A stretch of 64,000 nt of DNA, taken from the NCBI RefSeq assembly GCF_017161405.1, contig NZ_CP071051.1, positions 930,001 to 994,000 of the forward strand. The letters are read 5' to 3'. This document shows, in pieces, positions 19,137 to 27,423 of this stretch (positions are counted from its first letter, which is position 1; the number at the start of each line of letters is the position of its first letter). The position numbers and the translations under genes were made by a program. Source of the stretch: Leucobacter sp. CX169 (GTDB lineage: Bacteria; Actinomycetota; Actinomycetes; Actinomycetales; Microbacteriaceae). A model generated the notes under the pieces. The model saw only the letters and a list, made by a program, of their open reading frames with translations, did no database searches and was not told the origin of the DNA.

Positions 19137-21712
19137 CGCTCGGCGAACTGCTCGACCAGCACGCAGACGAAGACTTCGGCGGCACGCTCGGCGACCCCGA
19201 CGCGATCTTCGCGGCGTTCGAGGAGTGGGCGTGGGAAGAGAAGGCGCTGCGCCTCTACCCCGCGCAGGAAGAGGCGGTGCTCGAGATCGCCTTCGGCAGC
19301 AACGTCATCCTCGCGACCCCGACCGGTACCGGGAAGTCGCTCGTCGCCCTCGGCGCGCACTTTGTCGCCCTGGCCGAGGGGCGCCGCACCGTCTACACCG
19401 CACCCATCAAGGCCTTGGTCAGCGAAAAGTTCTTCGACCTCGTCGCCGTGTTTGGCGCCGAGAAGGTCGGCATGATCACGGGCGACAGCTCGATCAACCC
19501 CGACGCCCCCATCATCTGCTGCACTGCCGAGATTCTTGCGAACCTCGCGTTGCGCGACCGCGACACCGGCGGCATTACGCAGGTCGTCATGGACGAGTTC
19601 CATTTCTACGCAGAGCCGGATCGCGGCTGGGCGTGGCAGGTGCCGCTGCTCATGATGAAGGACACGCAGTTCCTCCTCATGTCGGCGACGCTCGGCGACG
19701 TTGACGACCTCGCGGACGACATCAGCCGCCGTACCGGGCGATCGACCGCGAACATCTCGGGAGTCGAGCGGCCCGTCCCGCTCGCGTTCACCTACGCCGT
19801 GACGCCCGCGCACGAGACCGTCGAGAAGTTGCTCGAGGACGGCCAGGCGCCGGTGTACATCGTGCACTTCGCGCAGGCCGCGGCGGTGGAGCGGGCGCAG
19901 GCGCTCTCGAGCATCCGTGTCGTCACGCGCGAGCAGCGCGACGAGATCGCCGACGCGATCGGCACCTTCCGCTTCGCCACCGGCTTTGGGCAGACGCTGT
20001 CGCGCCTCGTCCGCGCCGGCATCGGCGTGCACCACGCGGGCATGCTGCCCCGCTACCGACGCCTCGTCGAAACGCTCGCCCAGCGCGGCCTGCTGCGCGT
20101 CATCTGCGGCACCGACACCCTCGGCGTCGGTATCAACGTGCCCATTCGCACGGTCATGCTCACGGCCCTCACGAAGTACGACGGCGAGCGCATGCGCCAG
20201 CTCACCGCCCGCGAGTTCCACCAGATCGCGGGTCGCGCGGGCCGCGCCGGCTACGACACCGAGGGCGACATCGTCGTGCTCGCGCCCGAGCACGAGATCG
20301 AGAACGTGAAGCTCGCGGCGAAGGCGGCCGCCAAGGCCGATGGTAAGGCGGGTGGAAAGAAGGCCAAGCCGGCCAAGAAGAAGTCGGCGCCGCAGGGCTT
20401 CGTCTCGTGGAGCGAGTCGAGCATGGAACGCCTGATCGGCGCCCAGCCCGAGGCGCTCGTGAGCCGCATGAAGATCACGCACTCGATGGTGCTCTCGGTC
20501 ATCGCCCGTGGCGAGCGGCACGAGGGGGAGGCGCTCGCGACGATGCGCGAGCTCATCTTCGACAATCACGAGCCGCGCGCGCGCCAGTACGCGCACGCCC
20601 GCACCGCGATCGACATCTTCAAGACGCTGCGCCGCGGCGGCATCGTCGACCTGGTCGAGGAGCGCGGGCAGCACCTGCTGCGTCTCACTGTCGAGCTGCA
20701 GGCGAACTTCGCGCTGAACCAGCCGCTGTCGCCCTTCGCGCTCGCGGCGATCGAGCTGCTCGAGCCCGAGAGCGAGACCTACGCGCTCGACGTCATCTCG
20801 GTGATCGAGGCGACACTCGAGGATCCTCGCGCGATCGTGCGGGCCCAGGAACACAAGGCGCGCGGCGAGGCGATCGGCGCGATGAAGGCCGAGGGCATCG
20901 AGTACGACGAGCGCATGGAGCGGGTCGAGCTCATCACCTACCCCAAGCCGCTCGAGGAGCTGCTCGGAGAGGCGTTCGAGGCGTACACGGCCGAGGTGCC
21001 GTGGGCGCGGGACTACGCACTGCGCCCCAAGAGCGTCGTGCGCGACATGGTCGAGCGGGCCTTCAACTTCCGCGACCTCGTCTCGTACTACGAGCTGAGC
21101 CGCGTCGAGGGCACCGTGCTGCGCTATCTCTCGGACGCGTTCCGCGCGATCGAGCGCACCGTGCCCGTCGAGAAGAAGACGGAGGAGCTCGAGGACCTCA
21201 TCGAGTGGCTCGGCGAGCTCGTGCGCCAGGTCGACTCGAGCCTGCTCGACGAGTGGGAGTCGCTCGCGCACCCCGACCCCGAGGCGCACGAGAAGGCCGC
21301 GCACGAGCTGCCGCCGCCCTCCCGCAGCGTGCTCGCGAACGAGCGCGCGTTCATCGTCATGCTGCGCAACGCCCTGTTCCGCCGCGTGCAGGCCGCATCG
21401 CACGAGTACTACCGCGAGCTCGCCGAGCTCGACTCGGGCTTCGGCTTCACCGAGGACGACTGGCGCGACGCGCTCGATAAGTACTTCGATGAGTACGACT
21501 CGATCGCGATTGACGCGACCGCGCGCTCACCCAAGCTGCTCGAGATCGACCGCGGCGAGCCGGGTGCGAACGTATGGAAGTTCCGTCAGGTCCTGCAGGA
21601 TCCCGAAGGCGACCACGACTGGTCGATTCGCGGCATCGTCGACCTCGACGAGTCGGAAGAGGCCGGTCAGCCGGTCGTCATTGTGCAGGAGGTCGGGCCG
21701 CACGGCGGCTAG
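19133..21712 (+). CDS. DEAD/DEAH-box helicase, DUF3516 type (Ski2-like)
   Basis: The 859-residue helicase has Walker A ATPTGTGKSL (residues 61-70), motif Ib TAPIKALVSEKF, DEFH in VVMDEFHFYAEPDRG, SATLGD, and helicase C motifs HHAGMLPRYRRLVE and QIAGRAGRAGYD. This order and spacing resemble Ski2/Mtr4-like RNA/DNA helicases, followed by a C-terminal DUF3516-like region. A Lys/Ala-rich insert at about residues 395-420, near KPAKKKSAP, separates the core from the C-terminal region. It overlaps sbcC by ATGA, so it is co-translated with the SbcCD nuclease and may act in the same repair pathway; this last point is inference. Confidence 0.9.
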   Translation: MTLGELLDQHADEDFGGTLGDPDAIFAAFEEWAWEEKALRLYPAQEEAVLEIAFGSNVILATPTGTGKSLVALGAHFVALAEGRRTVYTAPIKALVSEKFFDLVAVFGAEKVGMITGDSSINPDAPIICCTAEILANLALRDRDTGGITQVVMDEFHFYAEPDRGWAWQVPLLMMKDTQFLLMSATLGDVDDLADDISRRTGRSTANISGVERPVPLAFTYAVTPAHETVEKLLEDGQAPVYIVHFAQAAAVERAQALSSIRVVTREQRDEIADAIGTFRFATGFGQTLSRLVRAGIGVHHAGMLPRYRRLVETLAQRGLLRVICGTDTLGVGINVPIRTVMLTALTKYDGERMRQLTAREFHQIAGRAGRAGYDTEGDIVVLAPEHEIENVKLAAKAAAKADGKAGGKKAKPAKKKSAPQGFVSWSESSMERLIGAQPEALVSRMKITHSMVLSVIARGERHEGEALATMRELIFDNHEPRARQYAHARTAIDIFKTLRRGGIVDLVEERGQHLLRLTVELQANFALNQPLSPFALAAIELLEPESETYALDVISVIEATLEDPRAIVRAQEHKARGEAIGAMKAEGIEYDERMERVELITYPKPLEELLGEAFEAYTAEVPWARDYALRPKSVVRDMVERAFNFRDLVSYYELSRVEGTVLRYLSDAFRAIERTVPVEKKTEELEDLIEWLGELVRQVDSSLLDEWESLAHPDPEAHEKAAHELPPPSRSVLANERAFIVMLRNALFRRVQAASHEYYRELAELDSGFGFTEDDWRDALDKYFDEYDSIAIDATARSPKLLEIDRGEPGANVWKFRQVLQDPEGDHDWSIRGIVDLDESEEAGQPVVIVQEVGPHGG

Positions 21713-21785
21713 TGGGGCATTTGCTCGTCAACGCTTCGGCGCCGTTGAGCGCTCTTCATCCCTGACGGTGGCCTGCGGCTGCCGC

Positions 21786-21940
21786 GGTTTCCGGCCCTGC
21801 GGGCTGGAAACCTTGCCCTCGGGTCGATTGGTTGCGTTCGCTCGGCAGGTTGCGCCCTCGGATCAGGGTGCTGCTCGCCGTCGAGCTTGCGCAAGGTGCT
21901 GCTTCAAATCATCTGAAGCGACCGATCGCCCAAGCTCGAC
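21786..21940. other. Structured intergenic DNA between helicase and GNAT genes
   Basis: The 262-bp gap between convergent genes has no gene. It holds a 12-bp stem at 21786-21812 (GGTTTCCGGCCC, loop TGC, GGGCTGGAAACC; 11 of 12 pairs). It also has an outer 10-bp perfect pair, GTCGAGCTTG (21880-21889) with CAAGCTCGAC (21931-21940), enclosing an inner GCTTCA/TGAAGC hairpin (21901-21919). There is no T-run, so a terminator role is possible but not typical. Confidence 0.45.
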
Positions 21941-21974
21941 GAGGGCGAGCTTAGGGCGGCTGTGGGGAGTCGCC

Positions 21975-22844
21975 CTAGTTTGCTGCGATCGGGCGCGTCA
22001 GTAGGCGCAGGACCTTGCGGAAGCCGAGCGATTCGAGCGCCTCGGGCCAGCCCGCGTCGGTCTCGCTATCGAGCGCGATGAGCGCCGAGGTCGCGCCCGC
22101 TGCGGCGAACGGTGCGAGCGCCGCCTCAAGAGCTGCGGCATCGGCCTCGACGTCGTATTCCGGCTGGCCGACGACCAAGACATCAGAGGTGAGCCACGTG
22201 TCGTCGGGGCCGTCCTCGAGCGCGAGGGCGAACAGTGCTTCTTCGTCATCGAGGTGCTCGTCGAGCAGCTCGCCCAGGCGATCCTCGTTGGTCTTACGCT
22301 CGCCCACGGCTGGTCCGCCTGCGGGTGCGAGGCGCAGCCAGGTCTCACCGCGCTCGACGAAGCCAGCGTGCTCGTAGAAGGCATCCGCCGATTCATTGCC
22401 GGTCATGACCTCGAGGGCGGACTCGGCTGCTTCCCAGCGCTCGGACGCCTCAGTCTCGACCGCGGCGAGCAGTAGGGTCCCGATGCCCTGCCCGCGCGTT
22501 TCAGGCAGCAGGACCAGGCTCTCGATGGTGACGATCGAGCGCTCGTCGTCCTCGTCGATCGGGTCGTCCTCGTACGCGAGCGCGTAGCCCGAGGGGACCC
22601 CGGCGGTGTGGGCGACGATGGCGAAGGCGGTGTGATCCTTGAAGATCTGTTCGTAGTGCGCGAAGCGCAGCGGCCAGCTCTCCTCGCGGGGACGCACGGC
22701 GAGGCCGGCGTCACCGTTCTCGTGGTGATGGTCGTAGAGCGCCTCCCAGAGCGGCTGCACGATGGGCAGCAACTCGATGCCGCCCATCTTCAGTTCGACC
22801 TCGGGCTGGGCAGGTGAGTTCGTGGGGAGATCGTCTTCGCGCAT
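21975..22844 (-). CDS. GNAT-family N-acetyltransferase with C-terminal extension
   Basis: The 289-residue protein starts MREDDLPTNS. Residues 30-180 form a GNAT domain: the acetyl-CoA motif A is VLLPETRGQGIGTLLL, preceded by IVTIESL, and AFYEHAGF gives the motif B helix. The remaining roughly 110 residues are acidic (LLDEHLDDEEALFALALEDGPDD) and form a second alpha/beta segment I do not recognise. A much longer frame runs upstream into the HNH gene's DNA and was rejected. Substrate unknown. Confidence 0.85.
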   Translation of the reverse strand: MREDDLPTNSPAQPEVELKMGGIELLPIVQPLWEALYDHHHENGDAGLAVRPREESWPLRFAHYEQIFKDHTAFAIVAHTAGVPSGYALAYEDDPIDEDDERSIVTIESLVLLPETRGQGIGTLLLAAVETEASERWEAAESALEVMTGNESADAFYEHAGFVERGETWLRLAPAGGPAVGERKTNEDRLGELLDEHLDDEEALFALALEDGPDDTWLTSDVLVVGQPEYDVEADAAALEAALAPFAAAGATSALIALDSETDAGWPEALESLGFRKVLRLLTRPIAAN

Positions 22845-22966
22845 GGGATTGAGTGTATCGCCGAGGCGGAGGAGAAGGCCGGGTGGCGCGGGCCCGGGCC
22901 CGCCGGTGAGCGGGATGGCGGCGCGACGGCAGACCTCTGTGGTGCAGCGGCTATCCTGTGCAGCGA

Positions 22967-24571
22967 CTATCCCGTGCGGCGGCGGCGCAGCGCGTCGAGC
23001 CCCGGCGGCCGCGTCGGCGGTCGCACTGATCGCCAGCCACGGCCGGAGTCGATCCACGGCGGGGCAAGCACCTCGGGCAACCCGTCTCTCATGCGTACTT
23101 CCCACCCGTTCGATCTGAGGGATCGGTGGTGATACCAGCACAGGGTGGCTCCGTTGTCGGTATGAGTAGATCCGCCTTTGGCGTGCTCGGTCACGTGGTG
23201 AACTTCGCACCAGGAAGCGGGGACGCTGCAGCCGGGAATGATGCAGCCGCCGTCGCGCATCGCGATCACGCGGCGCTGATGGGCGGTGAAGATGCGTTGG
23301 GAGTTCCCGAGCTCGATGACGCGGCCGTCGCTGTTCTGCACGACCCGGTGCACGCTGCCAGCGCAGCTGGCGTGAGCAACGCCGTCGATTGAAATCGGGG
23401 TGACCTCGCCGTCGTGCCCGTGCAACCAACCGAACCCGTGCTTCGCTGTGAGCTGTTCCTCTTCGACCTGGATGAGCACGGTGACCGCGGCCCCGCCCAG
23501 CGTCGGGATGCTGTCCTGCTGGCTCGCGGCCTGCGCGATCGCGGCGAACGCATCGTGTCGCCGCTGGCCGGGTGTGCGGCGATCGGCAGGGGCGAAGTCA
23601 TCGGCGTCGCCGTCTGAATCGTCGGAGGGGTCGACCGGGACGAAGCGAACCGAACTCCCGCCGGAAAGGGCGGGCGTGCCGGCAATTGATGGCGGAGTGG
23701 TGAGTGCGGATTCAGCCGTGGCGATGGCGGTGGCGGTGGCAGTGACGCCGCTGTCGGTGGCGGTAGGGCCACCGGCCTCGCGAGTGCGCGGCGAATTGAT
23801 CGCGTCGAACATGCGGCCCACGAGCGCTGCGACCTCCGGCGCCACCGCGCCCCGAATCGGCACGAGACCGTTCTTCTCGTGGCCGAAGCTGATGAAGCGA
23901 TGCATCTGCTGCTGGTCGAAACGGGGCTCGGGGCCGTCCTGGTCGAGAACCGCGACCCACGGCCGGCACATCGTCCGGATGTCGTCCGCGTGCGCCGCCG
24001 ACACGGCGGCCTGGCCGCCCGGCGGCGTCGTGCCGCAGGCCGCGGCAACCAGGCACTGCTCGGCATGCGAGACATCCTCGGCACTAACGTGGCCGGGGAG
24101 CACACCCAGCCCGCGCGTAATGATCTCGGCGCTCTCGATGCAGATCGCGTGCGAGGCGAGCGCCGCGGCGACCGCGGGAAACTTCGGTGGGACGGTGCTG
24201 CCCGAGAACCCCAGCTGAGCGCGCGTCACGCGGGCGAGCGCGAACCGCTTTGTCGCTGTGCCGGCCGACACCAAGGCAAGGCGCCGCAGGAGCTCGGTCG
24301 CGTTGTGGCAGCCGTGCCGGAACGCGAGGGAACCCGAGCCGAAGTCGTTTCGCGCTCGATGGTCTACCTCGCCCGCGAGCTCGACGCGCAGAGCGTCCAC
24401 CTGCCGTCCCAAGGCCTCCACTTGCTGGGTGAGCGCAACGATCTCGCGGTCCGTCTTGAGCCCCAGTCTGTCGCCGACCGCCTCAGAAAGCGCCGCGGCG
24501 GCTCGAATGAGCAGCGCCTGCGAGACGATTTCGGGGGTGTCGTCGTCGACACCGGAAGCGGTGAGTGCCAT
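22967..24571 (-). CDS. HNH endonuclease, DUF222 (13E12 repeat) family
   Basis: The 534-residue protein has the N-terminal DUF222 helical domain (HGCHNATELLRRLALVSAGTATKRF) and a low-complexity Thr/Ala/Asp-rich middle (about residues 265-330). The C-terminal HNH domain reads RDGGCIIPGCSVPASWCEVHHVTEHAKGGSTHTDNGATLCWYHHR. Both zinc-type Cys and catalytic His residues are present. The family is highly repeated in high-GC actinobacteria and is suspected of a selfish or mobile role; its biological function is not established. It ends with a Pro/Arg-rich tail. Confidence 0.9.
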   Translation of the reverse strand: MALTASGVDDDTPEIVSQALLIRAAAALSEAVGDRLGLKTDREIVALTQQVEALGRQVDALRVELAGEVDHRARNDFGSGSLAFRHGCHNATELLRRLALVSAGTATKRFALARVTRAQLGFSGSTVPPKFPAVAAALASHAICIESAEIITRGLGVLPGHVSAEDVSHAEQCLVAAACGTTPPGGQAAVSAAHADDIRTMCRPWVAVLDQDGPEPRFDQQQMHRFISFGHEKNGLVPIRGAVAPEVAALVGRMFDAINSPRTREAGGPTATDSGVTATATAIATAESALTTPPSIAGTPALSGGSSVRFVPVDPSDDSDGDADDFAPADRRTPGQRRHDAFAAIAQAASQQDSIPTLGGAAVTVLIQVEEEQLTAKHGFGWLHGHDGEVTPISIDGVAHASCAGSVHRVVQNSDGRVIELGNSQRIFTAHQRRVIAMRDGGCIIPGCSVPASWCEVHHVTEHAKGGSTHTDNGATLCWYHHRSLRSNGWEVRMRDGLPEVLAPPWIDSGRGWRSVRPPTRPPGLDALRRRRTG

Positions 24572-24839
24572 ACCCTATTCTCTCATGAATAGAAGAAAAA
24601 TTCGATGTAGAGTCGCAACAAGGTGGGAATATATCTTCGAGAAAGCGAAGGCATCCAACGGCCGCCACCAACCCGCTCAGTCGGCAGGCCGCTCAACTTC
24701 CTCGATATCCTGATCCCGCAGCTGTACCTGCTCTATTCTGGGCTCATCTGCTCGGCGAAATGCCGGGCGACGCCGGGCGCTGCCCCGGCAGCACAGGTGA
24801 CACCAGCTGGGCGAACACCAAGCGAGAGGCGATCGAGCG
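24572..24839. other. 268-bp divergent intergenic region
   Basis: This lies between the HNH gene (minus) and deoC (plus). The first 60 bp are AT-richer than the surroundings (TATTCTCTCATGAATAGAAG) and probably hold the HNH promoter. I see no conserved riboswitch fold or inverted repeat. Confidence 0.4.
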
Positions 24840-25628
24840 ATGACCGACCACACCCAGGGCGCAGAAGCCCTCACCCGTGACGAACTGTTGGCCATCGCCG
24901 ACCACACGCTGCTCGCCAGCGACACGACGCCGGCGCAGCTCGATGCCTTCCTCGACGCCGCACGCGAGCTCGGTGTCAAGCGCGTCTGCATCAGCCCCTC
25001 CCTTCTGCCCGTCGACAAGCGCGGGCTCGAGATCGTCACGGTCGTCGGCTTCCCCTCCGGAGCCCACCACGCCGAGGTCAAGGCCTTCGAGGCCGCCCGC
25101 GCGGTAAAGGAGGGCGCCGACGAGATCGACATGGTTGTGAACCTCGGGCTCGTGCGCGCCGGCAACTTCGCCGCGGTCCAAGACGAGGTGCGTGCGGTGC
25201 GCAACGCGACCGAGGGGCACGTGCTCAAGGTCATTCTCGAGACCGCGGCGCTCTCGGACATCGAGATCGTCCTGGCGAGCCGCGCCGCCGAGGGCGGGGG
25301 AGCGGACTTCGTCAAGTCCTCCACCGGCTTCCACCCCGCGGGTGGCGCGAGCGTGGCGGCCGTCCGCATCATGTCCGACACCGTCGGCGGGCGCCTCGGC
25401 GTCAAGGCCTCGGGCGGCGTGCGCACAGCCGCTGCGGTGCGCGAGCTCTACGCGGCCGGCGCGACCCGGTTTGGCCTGTCGGGCACGGCCGCGATCGCTG
25501 CAGAGCTCGATGCTGACGAGAACGGTGCGGGCGATGGCGGCGGGCAGGATCCTGCCGGTGCAATCGGGGCCAGCGAGACCGGCGGGGCTGGTGCCGCCGA
25601 TACCGCCGCCCAGAGCGGCGGGTACTAG
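24840..25628 (+). CDS. deoC: Deoxyribose-phosphate aldolase
   Basis: The enzyme cleaves 2-deoxyribose-5-phosphate to glyceraldehyde-3-phosphate and acetaldehyde during deoxynucleoside catabolism. The 262-residue protein has Schiff-base Lys159 in ADFVKSSTGF, the second active-site Lys189 in LGVKASGGVR and the acidic residue Asp98 in EIDMVVN. Normal family length is about 220 residues; here a low-complexity Gly/Ala tail of about 35 residues follows and includes GQDPA, encoded by the palindromic repeat. Four bases separate it from the ppx gene. Confidence 0.95.
   Translation: MTDHTQGAEALTRDELLAIADHTLLASDTTPAQLDAFLDAARELGVKRVCISPSLLPVDKRGLEIVTVVGFPSGAHHAEVKAFEAARAVKEGADEIDMVVNLGLVRAGNFAAVQDEVRAVRNATEGHVLKVILETAALSDIEIVLASRAAEGGGADFVKSSTGFHPAGGASVAAVRIMSDTVGGRLGVKASGGVRTAAAVRELYAAGATRFGLSGTAAIAAELDADENGAGDGGGQDPAGAIGASETGGAGAADTAAQSGGY
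25543..25556. repeat. 14-bp palindromic repeat, copy 4
   Basis: An exact copy of GGCAGGATCCTGCC sits in the dispensable-looking C-terminal tail of deoC. It is read as G-Q-D-P-A. Confidence 0.75.
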
Positions 25629-25632
25629 CGCC

Positions 25633-26619
25633 ATGCGCCTCGGAGTCATCGACGTCGGGTCGAACACCGTCCATCTGCTGATCGTCGATGCGCACGCCGG
25701 CGCGAGCCCCGTGCCGTACCACTCGCAGCGGTCGACGCTGCGGCTCATGCGCTACCTCGACGCCGACGGGGCGATTAGTGAGATCGGGATCCGGCTGATC
25801 ATCTCGTCGATCCAGGAGGCGGTCACGACTGTCAACGAGATCGGTGTCGACGACCTCATTCCCACAGCGACCTCGGCCATTCGCGAGGCGACCAACGGTG
25901 AGGAGGTGCTCGCGCGCATCGCCCGCGAGACCGGAGTCACGCTGCGGGTGCTGTCGGGCGAGGACGAGGCGCGCATCACGATGCTCGCCGTGCGGCGCTG
26001 GCTCGGCTGGTCGGCGGGGGAGATCCTGCTGTTCGATATCGGTGGCGGCTCGTTCGAGATTGCGCAGGGGGCCGACGAGTACCCCGATGTGCAGGTCTCG
26101 CTGCCGCTCGGTGCCGGGCGCTCGACGATCAACTACCTGCCGGAGGATCCGCCCACCCGCGAGGCCGTCTCGGCGCTCCGCGCGCACGCCCGCGAGGAGT
26201 TCACGAAGGTGCGCGATGAGATGTTCGCCGACCGCCCGCGGCCCAAGCGCGTCGTGGGGACGTCGAAGACGATCCGCTCGCTCGCGCGGCTGGTCGGCGG
26301 TCCGGCGGATCCTGAAACTGGGGACCTCGCGCCGCTGCACTATGCGGGCCTGCGCGACTGGGAGCCGACGCTGCGCGAGATGCCGTCGACTGTGCGCCAA
26401 TACCTGCCCGGGATTACGCCTGAGCGCGGGTACCAGGTGCTCGCGGGCGCGATCGTGCTGCGCACCGCGATGAAGGTGTTTGACGTGTCGACGCTGACCA
26501 TCTCGCCGTGGGCGCTGCGCGAGGGCATTGTGCTGCGCTACATCGACGCCCTTGATTCGCCGGGTGCTGAGCCCATCTCTGAACCTGAAGCCGAACTCGA
26601 ACTGGAGTCCTACTCATGA
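25633..26619 (+). CDS. Exopolyphosphatase / guanosine pentaphosphate phosphatase family protein
   Basis: The 328-residue protein of the actin/Hsp70-like fold has phosphate-1 motif VIDVGSNTVHLLIVD at the N-terminus, the catalytic-region Glu in ATSAIREATN, and phosphate-2 motif LLFDIGGGSFEIAQG. It is the short (about 330-residue) actinobacterial type without the C-terminal HD-like domain. It would hydrolyse polyphosphate or pppGpp, influencing the stringent response. It lies between deoC and a small membrane-protein gene that overlaps its stop codon. Confidence 0.9.
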   Translation: MRLGVIDVGSNTVHLLIVDAHAGASPVPYHSQRSTLRLMRYLDADGAISEIGIRLIISSIQEAVTTVNEIGVDDLIPTATSAIREATNGEEVLARIARETGVTLRVLSGEDEARITMLAVRRWLGWSAGEILLFDIGGGSFEIAQGADEYPDVQVSLPLGAGRSTINYLPEDPPTREAVSALRAHAREEFTKVRDEMFADRPRPKRVVGTSKTIRSLARLVGGPADPETGDLAPLHYAGLRDWEPTLREMPSTVRQYLPGITPERGYQVLAGAIVLRTAMKVFDVSTLTISPWALREGIVLRYIDALDSPGAEPISEPEAELELESYS

Positions 26620-27035
26620 TCCGTTTTCTCTGGCACGTCCTCGTGCAGGTTGTCCTCGCTGCGGCAGCGCTGCTGATCGCCGGCTGGCTGATTGATGGGG
26701 TGGAGTTGCATGTCGGCGGCTTCTTCGTCGCGGTCGGGGTGTTTGCGCTCGCGCAGTCGCTGCTCGGCCCGTTCGTGTTCAACATGGCGCGCCAGTACGC
26801 CTCTGCTGTGCTCGGCGGCATCGGCATCGTCACGACGTTCCTGGCGCTCTGGATCGCGACGCTCTTCCCGGGCGGGCTGCAGATCTCGGGCGTATCCGCG
26901 TGGATCGCGACGCCCGTCATCGTCTGGGTGATCACGGCACTCGGCACCTGGATCTTGATGGGGCTGATCATCGAGAAAAAGCTCGCGGCGAAGGCGGAGA
27001 TGAAGCGAGTCGCTCGCGCGCTCGAGAAGAAGTAG
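26616..27035 (+). CDS. Small four-helix membrane protein, phage-holin-like family (superfamily IV)
   Basis: The 139-residue protein has four predicted membrane helices (about residues 5-24, 31-50, 63-86 and 95-118) and a basic C-terminus KKLAAKAEMKRVARALEKK. This matches the mycobacterial four-helix holin-like family common in actinobacterial chromosomes outside prophages. It overlaps the ppx stop by ATGA and is followed by a strong terminator, so it closes the deoC-ppx operon. Actual hole-forming function is unproven. Confidence 0.8.
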   Translation: MIRFLWHVLVQVVLAAAALLIAGWLIDGVELHVGGFFVAVGVFALAQSLLGPFVFNMARQYASAVLGGIGIVTTFLALWIATLFPGGLQISGVSAWIATPVIVWVITALGTWILMGLIIEKKLAAKAEMKRVARALEKK

Positions 27036-27043
27036 GGGCGGCA

Positions 27044-27075
27044 CGCCCGGAATCTGCGTTCCGGGCGCCCGTTTT
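27044..27075 (+). terminator. Rho-independent terminator of the deoC-ppx-holin operon
   Basis: A perfect 9-bp stem, CGCCCGGAA and TTCCGGGCG, has a 6-base loop and is followed by CCCGTTTT. It starts nine bases after the stop codon. Confidence 0.85.
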
Positions 27076-27143
27076 GAGTTCTCCCGTGGGCATGAGGTAG
27101 AGTTACATCTCGGTGCTACTGATCCGAAACGGTCTGAAGCCCT

Positions 27144-27215
27144 TGGGGTATGGTGTAATTGGCAACACGGCTGATTCTGGTTCAGTTGTTCTTGGTTCGA
27201 GTCCAGGTACCCCAG
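27144..27215 (+). tRNA. tRNA-Gln (anticodon CTG)
   Basis: The 72-nt cloverleaf has acceptor arms TGGGGTA and TACCCCA, a D-arm around GTGTAATTGGCAACAC and an anticodon loop TTCTGGT with CTG at positions 34-36. The T-arm is CTTGG-TTCGAGT-CCAGG and the discriminator base is G. CCA is not encoded. It reads the glutamine codon CAG. Confidence 0.95.
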
Positions 27216-27227
27216 CTTTGAGAGAAG

Positions 27228-27253
27228 ACCCCGATCTTAGATCGGGGTTTTCT
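27228..27253 (+). terminator. Terminator after tRNA-Gln
   Basis: The 9-bp perfect stem ACCCCGATC, loop TTA, GATCGGGGT is followed by TTTC and further T-rich sequence. It lies 12 bases after the tRNA. Confidence 0.88.
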
Positions 27254-27423
27254 TGTTTTTGCGGGCGGTTGGAGCCTCAGTTACTGAGCCGTGAGAAGGC
27301 GAAAGCGTTTCTGTAGCCCAGTCGAGATGACTCCAACCCTCACATCGCGCAAACCAGCGCCATTTTGCGTGGAGGACTGCGCATTCCGGCATTCAGGACT
27401 GCGTTCATACGTAGATTCAGTGT

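Noticed and set aside
19004-21403. 799-codon minus-strand open frame
   Set aside because: It is antisense to the DUF3516 helicase, His/Arg/Asp-rich, with no domain.
21975-23429. Extended 484-residue form of the GNAT protein
   Set aside because: The extra 195 residues overlap the HNH gene in another frame and have no domain; the Met at 22844 gives a normal protein.
27144-27215. tRNA-Gln as attachment site for the island
   Set aside because: No copy of its 3' end was found near either island boundary, and the surface-protein gene lies between.
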